DNA of 33,901 nucleotides from Coprothermobacterota bacterium (GTDB lineage Bacteria; Caldisericota; JANLFM01), in NCBI GenBank assembly GCA_026389455.1, contig JAPLHV010000019.1, forward strand, positions 1-33,901. Direction: 5' to 3'. The position numbers and the translations under genes were made by a program. The notes beneath the pieces are model-generated. The model was given only the letters and a program-made list of their open reading frames with translations. It was not told where the DNA came from and ran no database searches. Position 1 is the stretch's first letter. Every line of letters begins with the position of its first letter. Shown in pieces: positions 1 through 7,457 of this stretch.

Positions 1-4
1 CAAG

Positions 5-94
5 CGCATCGCCAACCCCAACTTTTCGATGCAAAATATCCATTGACAAGCAGAAACAGCTTTTCTATACTTCCGTCCATAAAATACAATGCCT
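5..94 (+). repeat. Promoter-bearing direct repeat, copy 1
   Basis: This segment aligns with 3126-3214 at roughly 80 percent identity by eye, with one or two single-base gaps. The shared block includes the stretch AACAGCTTTTCTA and ends near CAATGC. Each copy lies just upstream of a plus-strand gene and carries a sigma-70-type promoter. The copy may extend left beyond the window. It could be a duplicated regulatory region or part of a small mobile repeat. Confidence 0.65.
43..71 (+). promoter_or_regulatory. Sigma-70-type promoter upstream of the 181 gene
   Basis: TTGACA (43-48) and TATACT (66-71) are separated by exactly 17 bases, close to the housekeeping consensus. Transcription would start near 78, giving a leader of about 100 nt before the ATG at 181. 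The promoter lies inside the repeat shared with 3126-3214. Confidence 0.65.
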
Positions 95-180
95 TATTGA
101 AATAAAGAGAGAGAAAGAATACGCTATTATTAATAAATACCCTTGATTAGGAACTTTAGCTCAATAAACAAGGAGGGTTT

Positions 181-1356
181 ATGAAGATCTTGTGTCTTGG
201 CGCGGGTAGCATGGGGGCGCTGGCTGCAGAGACGCTGGCCGGGTTTGATGAAATCCATCAGATGACCATTGCCGATCTCAATCTGGATTCCGCAAAGCGG
301 GTGGCAGGAGCATGCCTGGGAAAAGCAGCGGCCTGTGCTGTCAGTGTGGAAGATGCCGAAGGGTTAACGACGTTGATGCGAGGTCACGATGCTGTCGTCA
401 ATTGCGTAGGACCCTTTTTTCGTTTCGCCGTTCCTATTCTTACCTGCGCTATCAGGGCGGGAGTTAATTATTTTGACATCTGCGACGATCCGGAACCGAC
501 TCTCGACATGCTGAAGATGGGAAAAGAGGCGGAAGCAGCGGGGATCATGGCGATTGTCGGCATCGGCGCCACTCCCGGCATCACGAATATGCTGGCCGCC
601 AAGGTCTATGGCAAGTTCCAGCGGGTATCGGAACTGCATGCTGCCTGGAACATCGAAGAGAAAGAAAGCGACGCCCCCGAAGCAGTTGTATATTCGGCGG
701 CCATTGTCCACTGGATGCAGCAGTGTTCGGGCAAGATCCTCGAATGCCGGGACGGCAGACTGCAAGAGGTGAAACCCTTGGAGGAAGTGAAGTTGCACTA
801 CCCGGGATTGGGCGATCGGCCGGTCTGGACGGTAGGGCATCCGGAGCCGGTGGCCTTTTCGTGGTCCTATCCGGAGATCGAAAAATCTTCATGCTATATG
901 GTCATGCCTTCCATGACCGCTGATTATTTTAAGAAGTTGGCCGGAAAGATCGATGCGGGTCGCTTGACCTTGGAAGAGGCGGGACGACAATTGGTGGATG
1001 AGGTAAAGAATATCTCCCTGCTCGACCATATTCTGGCAGTAATATCGGGCATCTTTGATCGTCCCCGCCTACCCATGTTCTTTGTGATCGGCAAGGGAGA
1101 GATTGAAGGCAGAAGAGCAACCGTTGCCGCTACGATCAAGGCCAGCCCCCCCGGCATGGCGAGGGCTACGGGCATTCCGTTGGCCATTGGCGTCCACCAA
1201 TTCGCTCAGGGCAGGATCAAGCTAAAAGGGGTGGCGACACCCGAAAAAGCCTTAGACGCTGATGCGTTTTTCCTCGAACTGGCTCCCTATTGCACCTTTC
1301 CAAGCAGGGCGCCAAATGATGATATCGTAGACATAGTACAAGAATTCAGGGAATAA
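181..1356 (+). CDS. Saccharopine dehydrogenase-like NAD(P)-binding oxidoreductase
   Basis: A 391-residue protein with an N-terminal Rossmann fold: GAGSMG at residues 7-12 is the dinucleotide-binding loop. A conserved GIGATPGITN segment (127-136), following an FDICDD stretch (98-103), is typical of the saccharopine dehydrogenase / carboxynorspermidine dehydrogenase-like family, whose members are NAD(P)-linked and act on amino-acid or polyamine adducts. The substrate here cannot be told. The ATG is preceded by a strong AAGGAGGG site 3-4 bases upstream. The gene stands alone, with its own promoter at 43-71, and a repeat element begins about 30 bp after the stop. The family call is firm; the reaction is open. 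Confidence 0.75.
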   Translation: MKILCLGAGSMGALAAETLAGFDEIHQMTIADLNLDSAKRVAGACLGKAAACAVSVEDAEGLTTLMRGHDAVVNCVGPFFRFAVPILTCAIRAGVNYFDICDDPEPTLDMLKMGKEAEAAGIMAIVGIGATPGITNMLAAKVYGKFQRVSELHAAWNIEEKESDAPEAVVYSAAIVHWMQQCSGKILECRDGRLQEVKPLEEVKLHYPGLGDRPVWTVGHPEPVAFSWSYPEIEKSSCYMVMPSMTADYFKKLAGKIDAGRLTLEEAGRQLVDEVKNISLLDHILAVISGIFDRPRLPMFFVIGKGEIEGRRATVAATIKASPPGMARATGIPLAIGVHQFAQGRIKLKGVATPEKALDADAFFLELAPYCTFPSRAPNDDIVDIVQEFRE

Positions 1357-1385
1357 AGGGGACAGATTTATTTATTGAATTCATT

Positions 1386-1760
1386 GGTTTTCTTAAAATG
1401 CGCGGTAAAACAGTTTGAGGATGAAAAAGGTCTCTGGGATCATCGCCTTTCTTGGGTCTTCTTCCAGGAGTCGGCAGTGGAGACGCAGGTTCGTGTAACA
1501 AGACCTCTGTGATTATTGCCTTTCCTGGGACCGCCGCACCCCAGTGCGGCATCTGTAGTGACGAGAGGGAAGACAACCGCCCTGAAGAGCAACTACTACG
1601 AAGATTTCGTTCTAGTGGTTATCTGCCCTACTTCGATACAGAACACCCTGCCGGGGATTATTCAGCTTGGAACATCCTGCGGCAGCATGTCACAGAACAC
1701 CCTGCCGGGGGCTCTCTTGCCGCAGGATGGTAGGTTACTCACTTGAAACGATAAGCAACC
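1386..1760 (-). repeat. Dispersed ISL3-end-like repeat, copy A (inverted)
   Basis: A 375-bp copy of the repeat also found at 16400-16798 and 17436-17877, here in the opposite orientation. On the minus strand it begins GGTTGCTTATCGTTTCAAGT, holds the conserved hairpin core, a block around CAGATGCCGCACTGGGG shared with copy C, and ends near TTTTAAGAAAACC like the other copies. A second partial core occurs at about 1636-1655. The inner hairpin has 12-bp arms (1673-1684 and 1718-1729). Its leading end forms the last 8 codons of the neighbouring hydrolase. It explains the gene-free stretch 1357-1734. Confidence 0.7.
1673..1729. repeat. Hairpin core of repeat copy A
   Basis: CATCCTGCGGCA (1673-1684) is the perfect reverse complement of TGCCGCAGGATG (1718-1729), enclosing the family core that on the minus strand reads AGCCCCCGGCAGGGTGT. 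Compared with copies B and C, both arms of the stem have changed together, so pairing is kept. Confidence 0.7.
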
Positions 1761-2547
1761 AAGGTATTTCAAACATGACTCCTAGCATTAGCAAAGCTTG
1801 CGCCACCTCCGCATCGGTCATGCGGCCGCCTGTGGCTGGATCGGCCTGGAGTAAAAGAACCGGACATCGGATGGCTGGCAAGACTCGGTCGATCTCGTAC
1901 CCTGCTACTGTCGCTTCAAGCCGCTCCGAAAATGCCGTGAATGTATCTGGATCGCTTTGATACAGGTTAGTGGCCATCCATGCAAACTCAGGCGCATCTT
2001 CTCCCATTACCTGCCGCATGGGCGCCGGCTCGCTCTTGCCCGGCACGGTGATCGAGGACTCTTTCATGATTTCAATTAACTGATCAAGCGTTTTTTGACC
2101 GCCACACAGATCCCGCATCGCCGCGATGCGTTCCTGGTCTTGTGGGTGTGTTGCCCGGAGCGTTTGACTGGAAAGAGGCGCATCGCCGATGGCCACGGCA
2201 CGGATCCCCTCCGGGTATTGGGCTGCAACCATAAGCGCGACCATGCCGCCGAGTGAATGTCCAAATAGAAAGGCAGGCTCGTGAATGTGGCGCCGGAGAA
2301 AGACGATCGTATCGTCGGCGAAATCCTGCAAACGATAACTTCCAGGCGCTCTGCCAGACTTGCCTTGCCCGCGGAAATCAGGCGCGTAGAGGTGCCAATG
2401 AGCGGCAAGGTCTGGTAGGATGGACCAGAATGATTGCCAGCGGGTGTTGCTGCTATGCAGGAGTACAAGAGGCGCGCCTGCAGCCGGCGCCTCAGCGTAA
2501 TTGAGGTTGACCGTCCCTGTGTCGAAAGTGGCTTCCTTAATTTCCAT
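1735..2547 (-). CDS. Alpha/beta hydrolase, C-terminus truncated
   Basis: A 270-residue alpha/beta-hydrolase fold protein. GHSLGG places the nucleophile at Ser98, the oxyanion region is LLHSSNTR (29-36), and a candidate acid follows in LLLQADPATGG near residue 235. Family members end with a catalytic His in a G-H motif 25-30 residues after the acid strand. Here that His is absent: after about residue 250 the sequence runs into a hydrophobic tail, EIPWLLIVSSE, whose codons lie in repeat copy A. The gene therefore looks truncated by the repeat and is probably inactive. On the minus strand the start has GGAAGAAG upstream, a modest ribosome binding site. The substrate is unknown. Confidence 0.7.
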   Translation of the reverse strand: MEIKEATFDTGTVNLNYAEAPAAGAPLVLLHSSNTRWQSFWSILPDLAAHWHLYAPDFRGQGKSGRAPGSYRLQDFADDTIVFLRRHIHEPAFLFGHSLGGMVALMVAAQYPEGIRAVAIGDAPLSSQTLRATHPQDQERIAAMRDLCGGQKTLDQLIEIMKESSITVPGKSEPAPMRQVMGEDAPEFAWMATNLYQSDPDTFTAFSERLEATVAGYEIDRVLPAIRCPVLLLQADPATGGRMTDAEVAQALLMLGVMFEIPWLLIVSSE

Positions 2548-2709
2548 AGTATCTTCTTCCCATCTCCTTCAGTTTTTAGCATCTGACAGCATTCGTCTTC
2601 CACCAAGTAAACCAGAAGTAAGAATAGCCACAGATCGCAGGTTTATTGATGAAGCCACGCAATGCGCCTGATCATAATACTACGAAAACTTCCCTGAAGA
2701 GATTGTATT

Positions 2710-2910
2710 GGTCCCTTTCATTTCAAGTCCTATAGGGTTTCTTGTTGATAACCAGCAAATTGTCTACCTTCTGAGCTATGCGAGACATTGAACTCTACCG
2801 TCAGATCCAGGGCTCGAAGCCCCCTGGTAGGTAAAGCATGTAGAGCTGGATCTGGAAGCTGGAGAAGTCCGTTTCCAACTCTCTCACCATGACAATCCCT
2901 CTCTCTGGCG
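2710..2910 (+). pseudogene. Remnant of an ISL3-family transposase (N-terminus and left end)
   Basis: From the ATG at 2778 the plus strand reads MRDIELYRQIQG, then a frameshift, then from 2840 VELDLEAGEVRF...HDNPSLW with an internal stop between. This is the usual opening of ISL3-family transposases (MRDxELYxxxLGLxxPW...VELDxxAGxVxV). The cysteine-motif region that should follow is scarcely recognisable and nothing remains of the catalytic domain. About 65 bp upstream, 2710-2728 reads GGTCCCTTTCATTTCAAGT, nearly the same as the ends of repeats A-C, and fits an ISL3-type terminal repeat. It is an old, inactivated insertion sequence. Confidence 0.55.
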
Positions 2911-3125
2911 ACCCCCCGTCTGTCGGGATATTGCTCCCAGATCGGGAATCGCTTTCTGATCAAAGTGGCGAATAGGTTCTGCGATAACTTGCCTGGGATC
3001 CTGGCAACCCCCAAGCATCATGTCACCCGGACTAACCGGAGGTCCATGCCAGTGAGGAGGGATTGAACAGCCGCATCCAGCATCTCATCTCTTGTGCTCG
3101 AGGCTGCCGCCGTTTCGAGAACCTA

Positions 3126-3214
3126 CGCATTGCCAACTTCTGCTTTTCGACGCACAATACCCTTGTCAGGAAGAACAGCTTTTCTACACTTCCATCCATC
3201 GAAAGCAATGCTAC
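3126..3214 (+). repeat. Promoter-bearing direct repeat, copy 2
   Basis: The partner of the segment at 5-94, about 80 percent identical by eye, and again directly upstream of a plus-strand gene (start 3248). The remainder of the 2548-3125 spacer holds the ISL3 remnant at 2710-2910 and otherwise nothing I can identify. Confidence 0.65.
3163..3190 (+). promoter_or_regulatory. Promoter upstream of the SAM-hydroxide-adenosyltransferase-like lipoprotein
   Basis: TTGTCA (3163-3168) and TACACT (3185-3190) with a 16-base spacer occupy the same place in repeat copy 2 as TTGACA/TATACT in copy 1. It is weaker than copy 1 by consensus match and one base shorter in the spacer. The start would be near 3197, giving a leader of about 50 nt. 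Confidence 0.5.
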
Positions 3215-3247
3215 AAAAGTCTTATAAAACTGAAAGGAGCAGTGCAG

Positions 3248-4180
3248 ATGAAAAAACTAAGAAGTGCAGCCGCAGTGTTTGGACTGATACTTTCCCTGGT
3301 GATCATCCTATCAGGCTGTTCTCCAGCACAGCCCAAAAACGCTTTAGTGATCCAAACGGATTTCGGCCTCGAAGATGGCGCTGTTAGTGCCATGCAAGGC
3401 GTTGCTGTCGGTGTTGATCCTAATCTCAGGATCTTTAACCTGACCCATGAAATACCGCCATATAATGTTTGGGAAGGCGCTTACCGTCTGATGCAAACTG
3501 CGCCATACTGGCCTGTTGGAACAGTTTTTGTTTCGGTAGTGGATCCTGGCGTGGGAACCGATGAACTTAAATCCATCGTTCTCAAGACCAAAACAGGGCA
3601 TTATTTTGTCACACCTGACAACGGAACGCTGACGCTGATTTCCGAAACAATGGGAATTGCCGAGATTCGGCAGATTGATCAGAAGACCAATCGTCTGCCA
3701 GGTTCCAGCGAATCTTATACCTTCTTCGGCCGGGATGTTTATGCGTACACCGGCGCCCGCCTGGCTTCCGGCGCGATCACCTTTGAACAGGTTGGTCCGC
3801 TTTTGACCGGGGATCTTGTTCGCATCCCTTACCAGAAAGCAGAAATCAGTGGCGTCAGCGCAAGTGGAAACATTCCAATTCTGGATATTCAATACGGGAA
3901 TGTCTGGACCAACATCAATAAAAGCAACGCGGAATCCATGAAGCTAAAGGCCGAAGACAAGCTGCAGGTGGAGATCTCCAACCAGGGCGCCTTGGTTTAC
4001 AAAGGAATCATTCCCTTCGCAAATGCGTTTGGAGATGTTCCAGAAGGACAACCACTTGCCTATTTTAACAGTTTGATGAATCTTTCCTTCGCCATTAATA
4101 TGGACAGCTTCTCAACTATCAACAAGGTTTATTCCGGACCGGAGTGGACGGTAAAAGTAGTGAATACTGCCACGCCGTAG
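3248..4180 (+). CDS. Lipoprotein with SAM hydroxide adenosyltransferase (DUF62) fold
   Basis: A 310-residue protein from the ATG at 3248, which has AAAGGAG 8 bases upstream; a longer reading from 3092 lacks such a site. Residues 1-24 are a lipoprotein signal ending in LSGC, so the mature protein should be anchored outside the membrane by Cys24. The rest matches the SAM hydroxide adenosyltransferase / fluorinase superfamily: TDFGLEDG (37-44), VVDPGVG (97-103), TPDNGTLTL (122-130), GRDVYAYTGARLASG (161-175), then a C-terminal beta domain. Classical members hydrolyse SAM to adenosine and methionine using an Asp-Arg-His set. Here the Asp (DPGVG) is kept, but the usual Arg after GT is replaced by DELK and the usual His of TFHGRD is Phe160. 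Catalysis is therefore doubtful. Confidence 0.75.
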   Translation: MKKLRSAAAVFGLILSLVIILSGCSPAQPKNALVIQTDFGLEDGAVSAMQGVAVGVDPNLRIFNLTHEIPPYNVWEGAYRLMQTAPYWPVGTVFVSVVDPGVGTDELKSIVLKTKTGHYFVTPDNGTLTLISETMGIAEIRQIDQKTNRLPGSSESYTFFGRDVYAYTGARLASGAITFEQVGPLLTGDLVRIPYQKAEISGVSASGNIPILDIQYGNVWTNINKSNAESMKLKAEDKLQVEISNQGALVYKGIIPFANAFGDVPEGQPLAYFNSLMNLSFAINMDSFSTINKVYSGPEWTVKVVNTATP

Positions 4181-5326
4181 CTATCGGCTTCGGTCGATCT
4201 CCAAGTTTCGTCCTTTCCAGGTCCCTTTGCCGCTATAGGCGCTGATCAAAGACCGTGTGGCAATGAAAAGAGCGACCAAGATGATCAAAGGGCCGGCCAA
4301 GGCGACCGAGAGTGGGAAATGAAGCCGGCGGGAGGTGAAAAGCCAAAGGAGGAAGGAAAGGAGTGACGCTGCCACGCTCCAGGATAGCGTGCTCAGCGGG
4401 ATGGGCAGAAAAAGAGCGGATAGAAGAGTGATCAAGGGGCTCCAGGTAGCATAGGCGATCAACGGCCAGACGAAGAGGAAAAGGGGAAGGTTGTAGCGGA
4501 ATGCCGCGAAGAGATTCTTGCTGAAACCAGCCGATGCCTCTTTGAAATCATGATACATGCGGCAATCGATTCGGTCAGTGCCGTCCATGACGCGCAAACG
4601 CAAACCGCAATTTTTAGTAGCCCGAGCCAAAGCCAGGTCATCGGCGACATCTCCTCGAACGCTAGCAAATCCGCCCACTTGAGCCAAAGCTTCCCGGCGG
4701 AAGAGCATGAACTGACCCACCGCCACTGAAAGACCGTGCAGCCCAGTGCGGTGAATGAGGAGGATTGGTTGAAAGCAGAGGAAGCTCCAGCCAAAGAGCG
4801 GAACGGTCAGTTTCTCCCCCCAGCTGCCCAGGATCTGGTGAGGAAATGCCGTGAGCATGTCGGCGCTTTCCTGCTGTTGAGCGGAGACAGCGTTGGCCAG
4901 AGCTTGGGGGTGATGAACGGTGTCAGCGTCGGTGAAGAGCAGCAGCGAGCCTTGCGCCTTTTCGACCAGTTGCTGGCAAGCCCAGTGCTTTCCCAACCAA
5001 CCAGGGGGTAGATCCGCCCCTTGGATTGGACGAAGGCGCAGATCTTCCTGGGCTAATCGTAGAATAATGGCTTCTGTGTCATCACTGGAATGGTCGTCCA
5101 GAACCAGCACCTCGAAATTCCCATAATCCTGGCTCAAGAGACTCCTCAAACATCGTTCCAGGGCTCGTTCCTCGTTGCGGGCGGGAACCAGCACGCTGAC
5201 CAGTGGAGTATCAGAAGGATGGCCATAGTCTGACAAAAGCCGCAGTTCCCGCCAGTTGGTCCAGAAGATCAAGCCGACAGCCAGAAAAAAAATCACCAAG
5301 CTGGCTTGCATCTGTCCCCAGTCCAT
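4181..5326 (-). CDS. Family 2 glycosyltransferase, membrane-bound (CrtQ/HpnB-like)
   Basis: A 381-residue GT-A enzyme. Residues 8-23 form an N-terminal membrane segment. VSVLVPARNEE (43-53), LDDHSSDDTE (76-85), the metal-binding TDAD (132-135) and VADDLALAR (226-234) are the GT2 core, and two or three membrane segments follow (about 285-355). The end, GTWKGRNLE, is like the WKGR tail of carotenoid and hopanoid-type glycosyltransferases (CrtQ, HpnB). It probably transfers a sugar to a membrane lipid on the cytoplasmic face; the acceptor is unknown. Its ATG overlaps the stop of the upstream plsY-like gene (ATGA), so the two are co-translated. Its stop abuts the stop of the convergent lipoprotein gene. 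Confidence 0.8.
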   Translation of the reverse strand: MDWGQMQASLVIFFLAVGLIFWTNWRELRLLSDYGHPSDTPLVSVLVPARNEERALERCLRSLLSQDYGNFEVLVLDDHSSDDTEAIILRLAQEDLRLRPIQGADLPPGWLGKHWACQQLVEKAQGSLLLFTDADTVHHPQALANAVSAQQQESADMLTAFPHQILGSWGEKLTVPLFGWSFLCFQPILLIHRTGLHGLSVAVGQFMLFRREALAQVGGFASVRGDVADDLALARATKNCGLRLRVMDGTDRIDCRMYHDFKEASAGFSKNLFAAFRYNLPLFLFVWPLIAYATWSPLITLLSALFLPIPLSTLSWSVAASLLSFLLWLFTSRRLHFPLSVALAGPLIILVALFIATRSLISAYSGKGTWKGRNLEIDRSR

Positions 5327-5943
5327 CAGGACAGCTTATCCTCCCATTGACCTGGCTTGTGACGCAGGTGTGGAGGCTGACGCAGCTCGATCCGGTGTTT
5401 CCAAACCAATACAAGCAGGTTTCCTGCCCAGACAACGACGAAAGGCAAGCCATAATCAGCAATCACGAGTGACACCAGCATGATCCCCATCGCGAAGATG
5501 ATTGACCAGGAATCCACTGTCTGCAGAAGCATCAAGAGACCCAGGCCGAAGGCCAGCGCGATCGGCCCCAGCCAGAGAGTGAGGCCGGTCCAGATTCCGA
5601 AAGTAACGGCGACCGCTTTCCCCCCGCGAAAGCCCAGGAAAGGGGAGAAAGCATGCCCCAACAGCGGGGCCAAGGCTACCGGGATCAAGGCAAAGCCACT
5701 GATTCCAATAAAATAGTGGGCAATCCCTACCGGGACGAAACCTTTGGCGAAGTCCAAAACCATCACGGCTACCCCAAGCGGCCAACCGCCTGTTTTCCAG
5801 GCGTTAGCCGTACCTGGATTTCCATCTCCTACTTGGCGTATATCAAGGTGAGCAACCAGGCGGGTCAGAATCCAGGCAAAAGGAATCGACCCCAAGAGAA
5901 AACCAATCGTAGAGTAAATCAGGGTCAGAAGTGTATCGCTCAT
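5326..5943 (-). CDS. plsY: Glycerol-3-phosphate acyltransferase PlsY-like
   Basis: A 205-residue polytopic membrane protein with the three PlsY loop motifs: GSIPFAW (18-24), GDGNPGTANA (39-48) and LLGHAFSPFLGFRGGKAVA (94-112). PlsY acylates glycerol-3-phosphate with acyl-phosphate, the product of PlsX, which is encoded at 19186. The overlap with the glycosyltransferase gene suggests joint membrane-lipid work. It could be a lipid-specific paralogue rather than the main PlsY; I see no second copy here. The start codon sits inside a perfect inverted repeat (5941-5976). Confidence 0.8.
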   Translation of the reverse strand: MSDTLLTLIYSTIGFLLGSIPFAWILTRLVAHLDIRQVGDGNPGTANAWKTGGWPLGVAVMVLDFAKGFVPVGIAHYFIGISGFALIPVALAPLLGHAFSPFLGFRGGKAVAVTFGIWTGLTLWLGPIALAFGLGLLMLLQTVDSWSIIFAMGIMLVSLVIADYGLPFVVVWAGNLLVLVWKHRIELRQPPHLRHKPGQWEDKLS

Positions 5944-5976
5944 TCAGAATAATTCTAGCGGATTCCTTTCTGAATG
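5941..5976 (-). promoter_or_regulatory. Hairpin covering the plsY start codon
   Basis: CATTCAGAA and TTCTGAATG are perfect 9-bp inverted arms with an 18-base loop. On the minus-strand transcript the AUG of plsY is the last three bases of the right arm. The only Shine-Dalgarno-like stretch, AAAGGA, begins at the end of the left arm and runs into the loop, about 20 nt from the AUG when unfolded. Folding would pair the AUG while exposing most of the Shine-Dalgarno. It may tune translation. It is less likely to be a terminator since no U run follows. Confidence 0.4.
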
Positions 5977-6002
5977 GGTGATGGATGGAGGGCGGAAAGC
6001 GA

Positions 6003-7181
6003 TTAACCCCCCGCTGCGGCCTTGATCTTAGCGCTTGAAATCGGCAGGGCAGCTATCAGAACGGAACAGACCAGGGCCCCGGCAGCTCCATAGACGAACG
6101 TCGCCCAGGGACCTACTGCGCTCCACAGGTACCCAGCCAAGGTGGAAGCCACCAAGGTAGCGAGGCCGGAAACAGTCCCCAGCAACCCCAATGCACCACC
6201 CCTTATCTCGGCTGGAACCAGGTCCACAGCCAAGGCTTTGCCCACGCCGTCGGTAGCGGCTATGTATAAACCATAGACGGCGAAGAGCAGCCAAACTTCC
6301 CAAGAGAAAGCCAAGAAGGCAAAACCGAGATAAACTGCGGTAAAGACCAACAAACCTCCAACCAGCCCCCATTTCCTTCCCATGCGATCGGAAAGATGGC
6401 CCAAGAAAGGGCTGGCTCCGGCGTAAGTCAAGTTGTAAAGGGCATAGGCGAGCACCACCAATGTGGGGCTGAAGCCGATGGATTGAGCGCGCAAAATCAA
6501 GAAAACATCGGAGGAGTTGGCCAGGGCGAAGACTCCCCAAGCCAGTAGATAGAGACGGAAGGGTCTGGGCAGGCTGGCCCAAACTGCCTTGGGCGCCTGT
6601 GCTGGCGATGGCGCCCGCCGCTGCTCTTTCACAAACAGCACCAAGATTGCTCCGAGCAATCCCGGGATAACAGCCAGGATAAATATTAGACGAAGGTTGT
6701 CATTGGTCATGGAGATCAGCAGAAGGGCAAGAAGGGGGCCAACCACAGCGCCCATCGTATCCATCGCCCGGTGCCAACCGAAGGCGCGGCCTCTCATCTC
6801 GGGAGCGACACTATCGGCCAGAAGCGCATCGCGTGGGGATGAACGCATCCCCTTACCGAAACGATCGGCGATGCGAGCGCCCATAACCATCGGCCAACCG
6901 GCGGCCAGAGCAAGCAACGGCTTGGAGAGAGCGGAAAGGGTATAACCGAAAAGGAGGAAAGGTCGTCTGCGTCCGGAGCGATCCGACCACCGGCCGGCCA
7001 CGACCTTCAGCAGGCTGGCGGTAGCTTCGGCGACCCCTTCGATCAGTCCGATCACCGAGGCTGGAGCGCCTAGAACGCTGCTAAGGAAGATTGGGGTCAG
7101 CGGGTAGAGCATTTCCGAGGCGACATCAGCGAAGAAGGAGACCAATCCCAAGCGCACCACATTGGGGTGGAGGCCACGCAA
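6003..7181 (-). CDS. Major facilitator superfamily transporter
   Basis: A 392-residue protein with about 12 hydrophobic segments. It has the loop 2-3 motif of the superfamily, GRWSDRSGRRRP, near residue 65, and the equivalent GHLSDRMGRKWG in the second half near residue 260, so the protein is a full two-bundle MFS carrier. The opening NVVRLGLVSFFADVASEMLYPL is shared with a widespread uncharacterised efflux-like subfamily. The substrate cannot be told. The start used is a TTG at 7181 without a clear ribosome binding site. The gene lies 59 bp upstream of plsY and may share its transcript. The 276-bp spacer to dinB (7182-7457) holds nothing I recognise. Confidence 0.8.
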   Translation of the reverse strand: MRGLHPNVVRLGLVSFFADVASEMLYPLTPIFLSSVLGAPASVIGLIEGVAEATASLLKVVAGRWSDRSGRRRPFLLFGYTLSALSKPLLALAAGWPMVMGARIADRFGKGMRSSPRDALLADSVAPEMRGRAFGWHRAMDTMGAVVGPLLALLLISMTNDNLRLIFILAVIPGLLGAILVLFVKEQRRAPSPAQAPKAVWASLPRPFRLYLLAWGVFALANSSDVFLILRAQSIGFSPTLVVLAYALYNLTYAGASPFLGHLSDRMGRKWGLVGGLLVFTAVYLGFAFLAFSWEVWLLFAVYGLYIAATDGVGKALAVDLVPAEIRGGALGLLGTVSGLATLVASTLAGYLWSAVGPWATFVYGAAGALVCSVLIAALPISSAKIKAAAGG

Positions 7182-7457
7182 GGGACCGCGCCGAACCGCT
7201 TCGGGTGGCAGACTCTCCTCCGATGGGGAGGAATGAGTTGGCTGATCTTGAATCTTCCTTTTTTCTTTTACTATGTCCGCTATTGGAATGGCTTTCTCGC
7301 TTTCGACCGGATTCCCGCCTGTGAGTTTTGGCGGCAGGCATTCCCTGGTTTCTTACCCAATCCATGGATGAGAAGTGTTGCTAGAATAGGCGGGAATACA
7401 CCCAACAGGGCGATTCTAGGTCGAGATTCCGGCAAAGACAAGATTCTGTTGGTACGC

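Noticed and set aside
1452-1733. Several 76-97 codon frames in copy A, and similar ones in copies B and C
   Set aside because: They are interrupted differently in each copy and follow the repeat structure; no intact protein is shared.
2730-3014. A 94-codon minus-strand frame in the spacer before the lipoprotein gene
   Set aside because: The opposite strand carries the recognisable ISL3 transposase remnant, which explains the frame.
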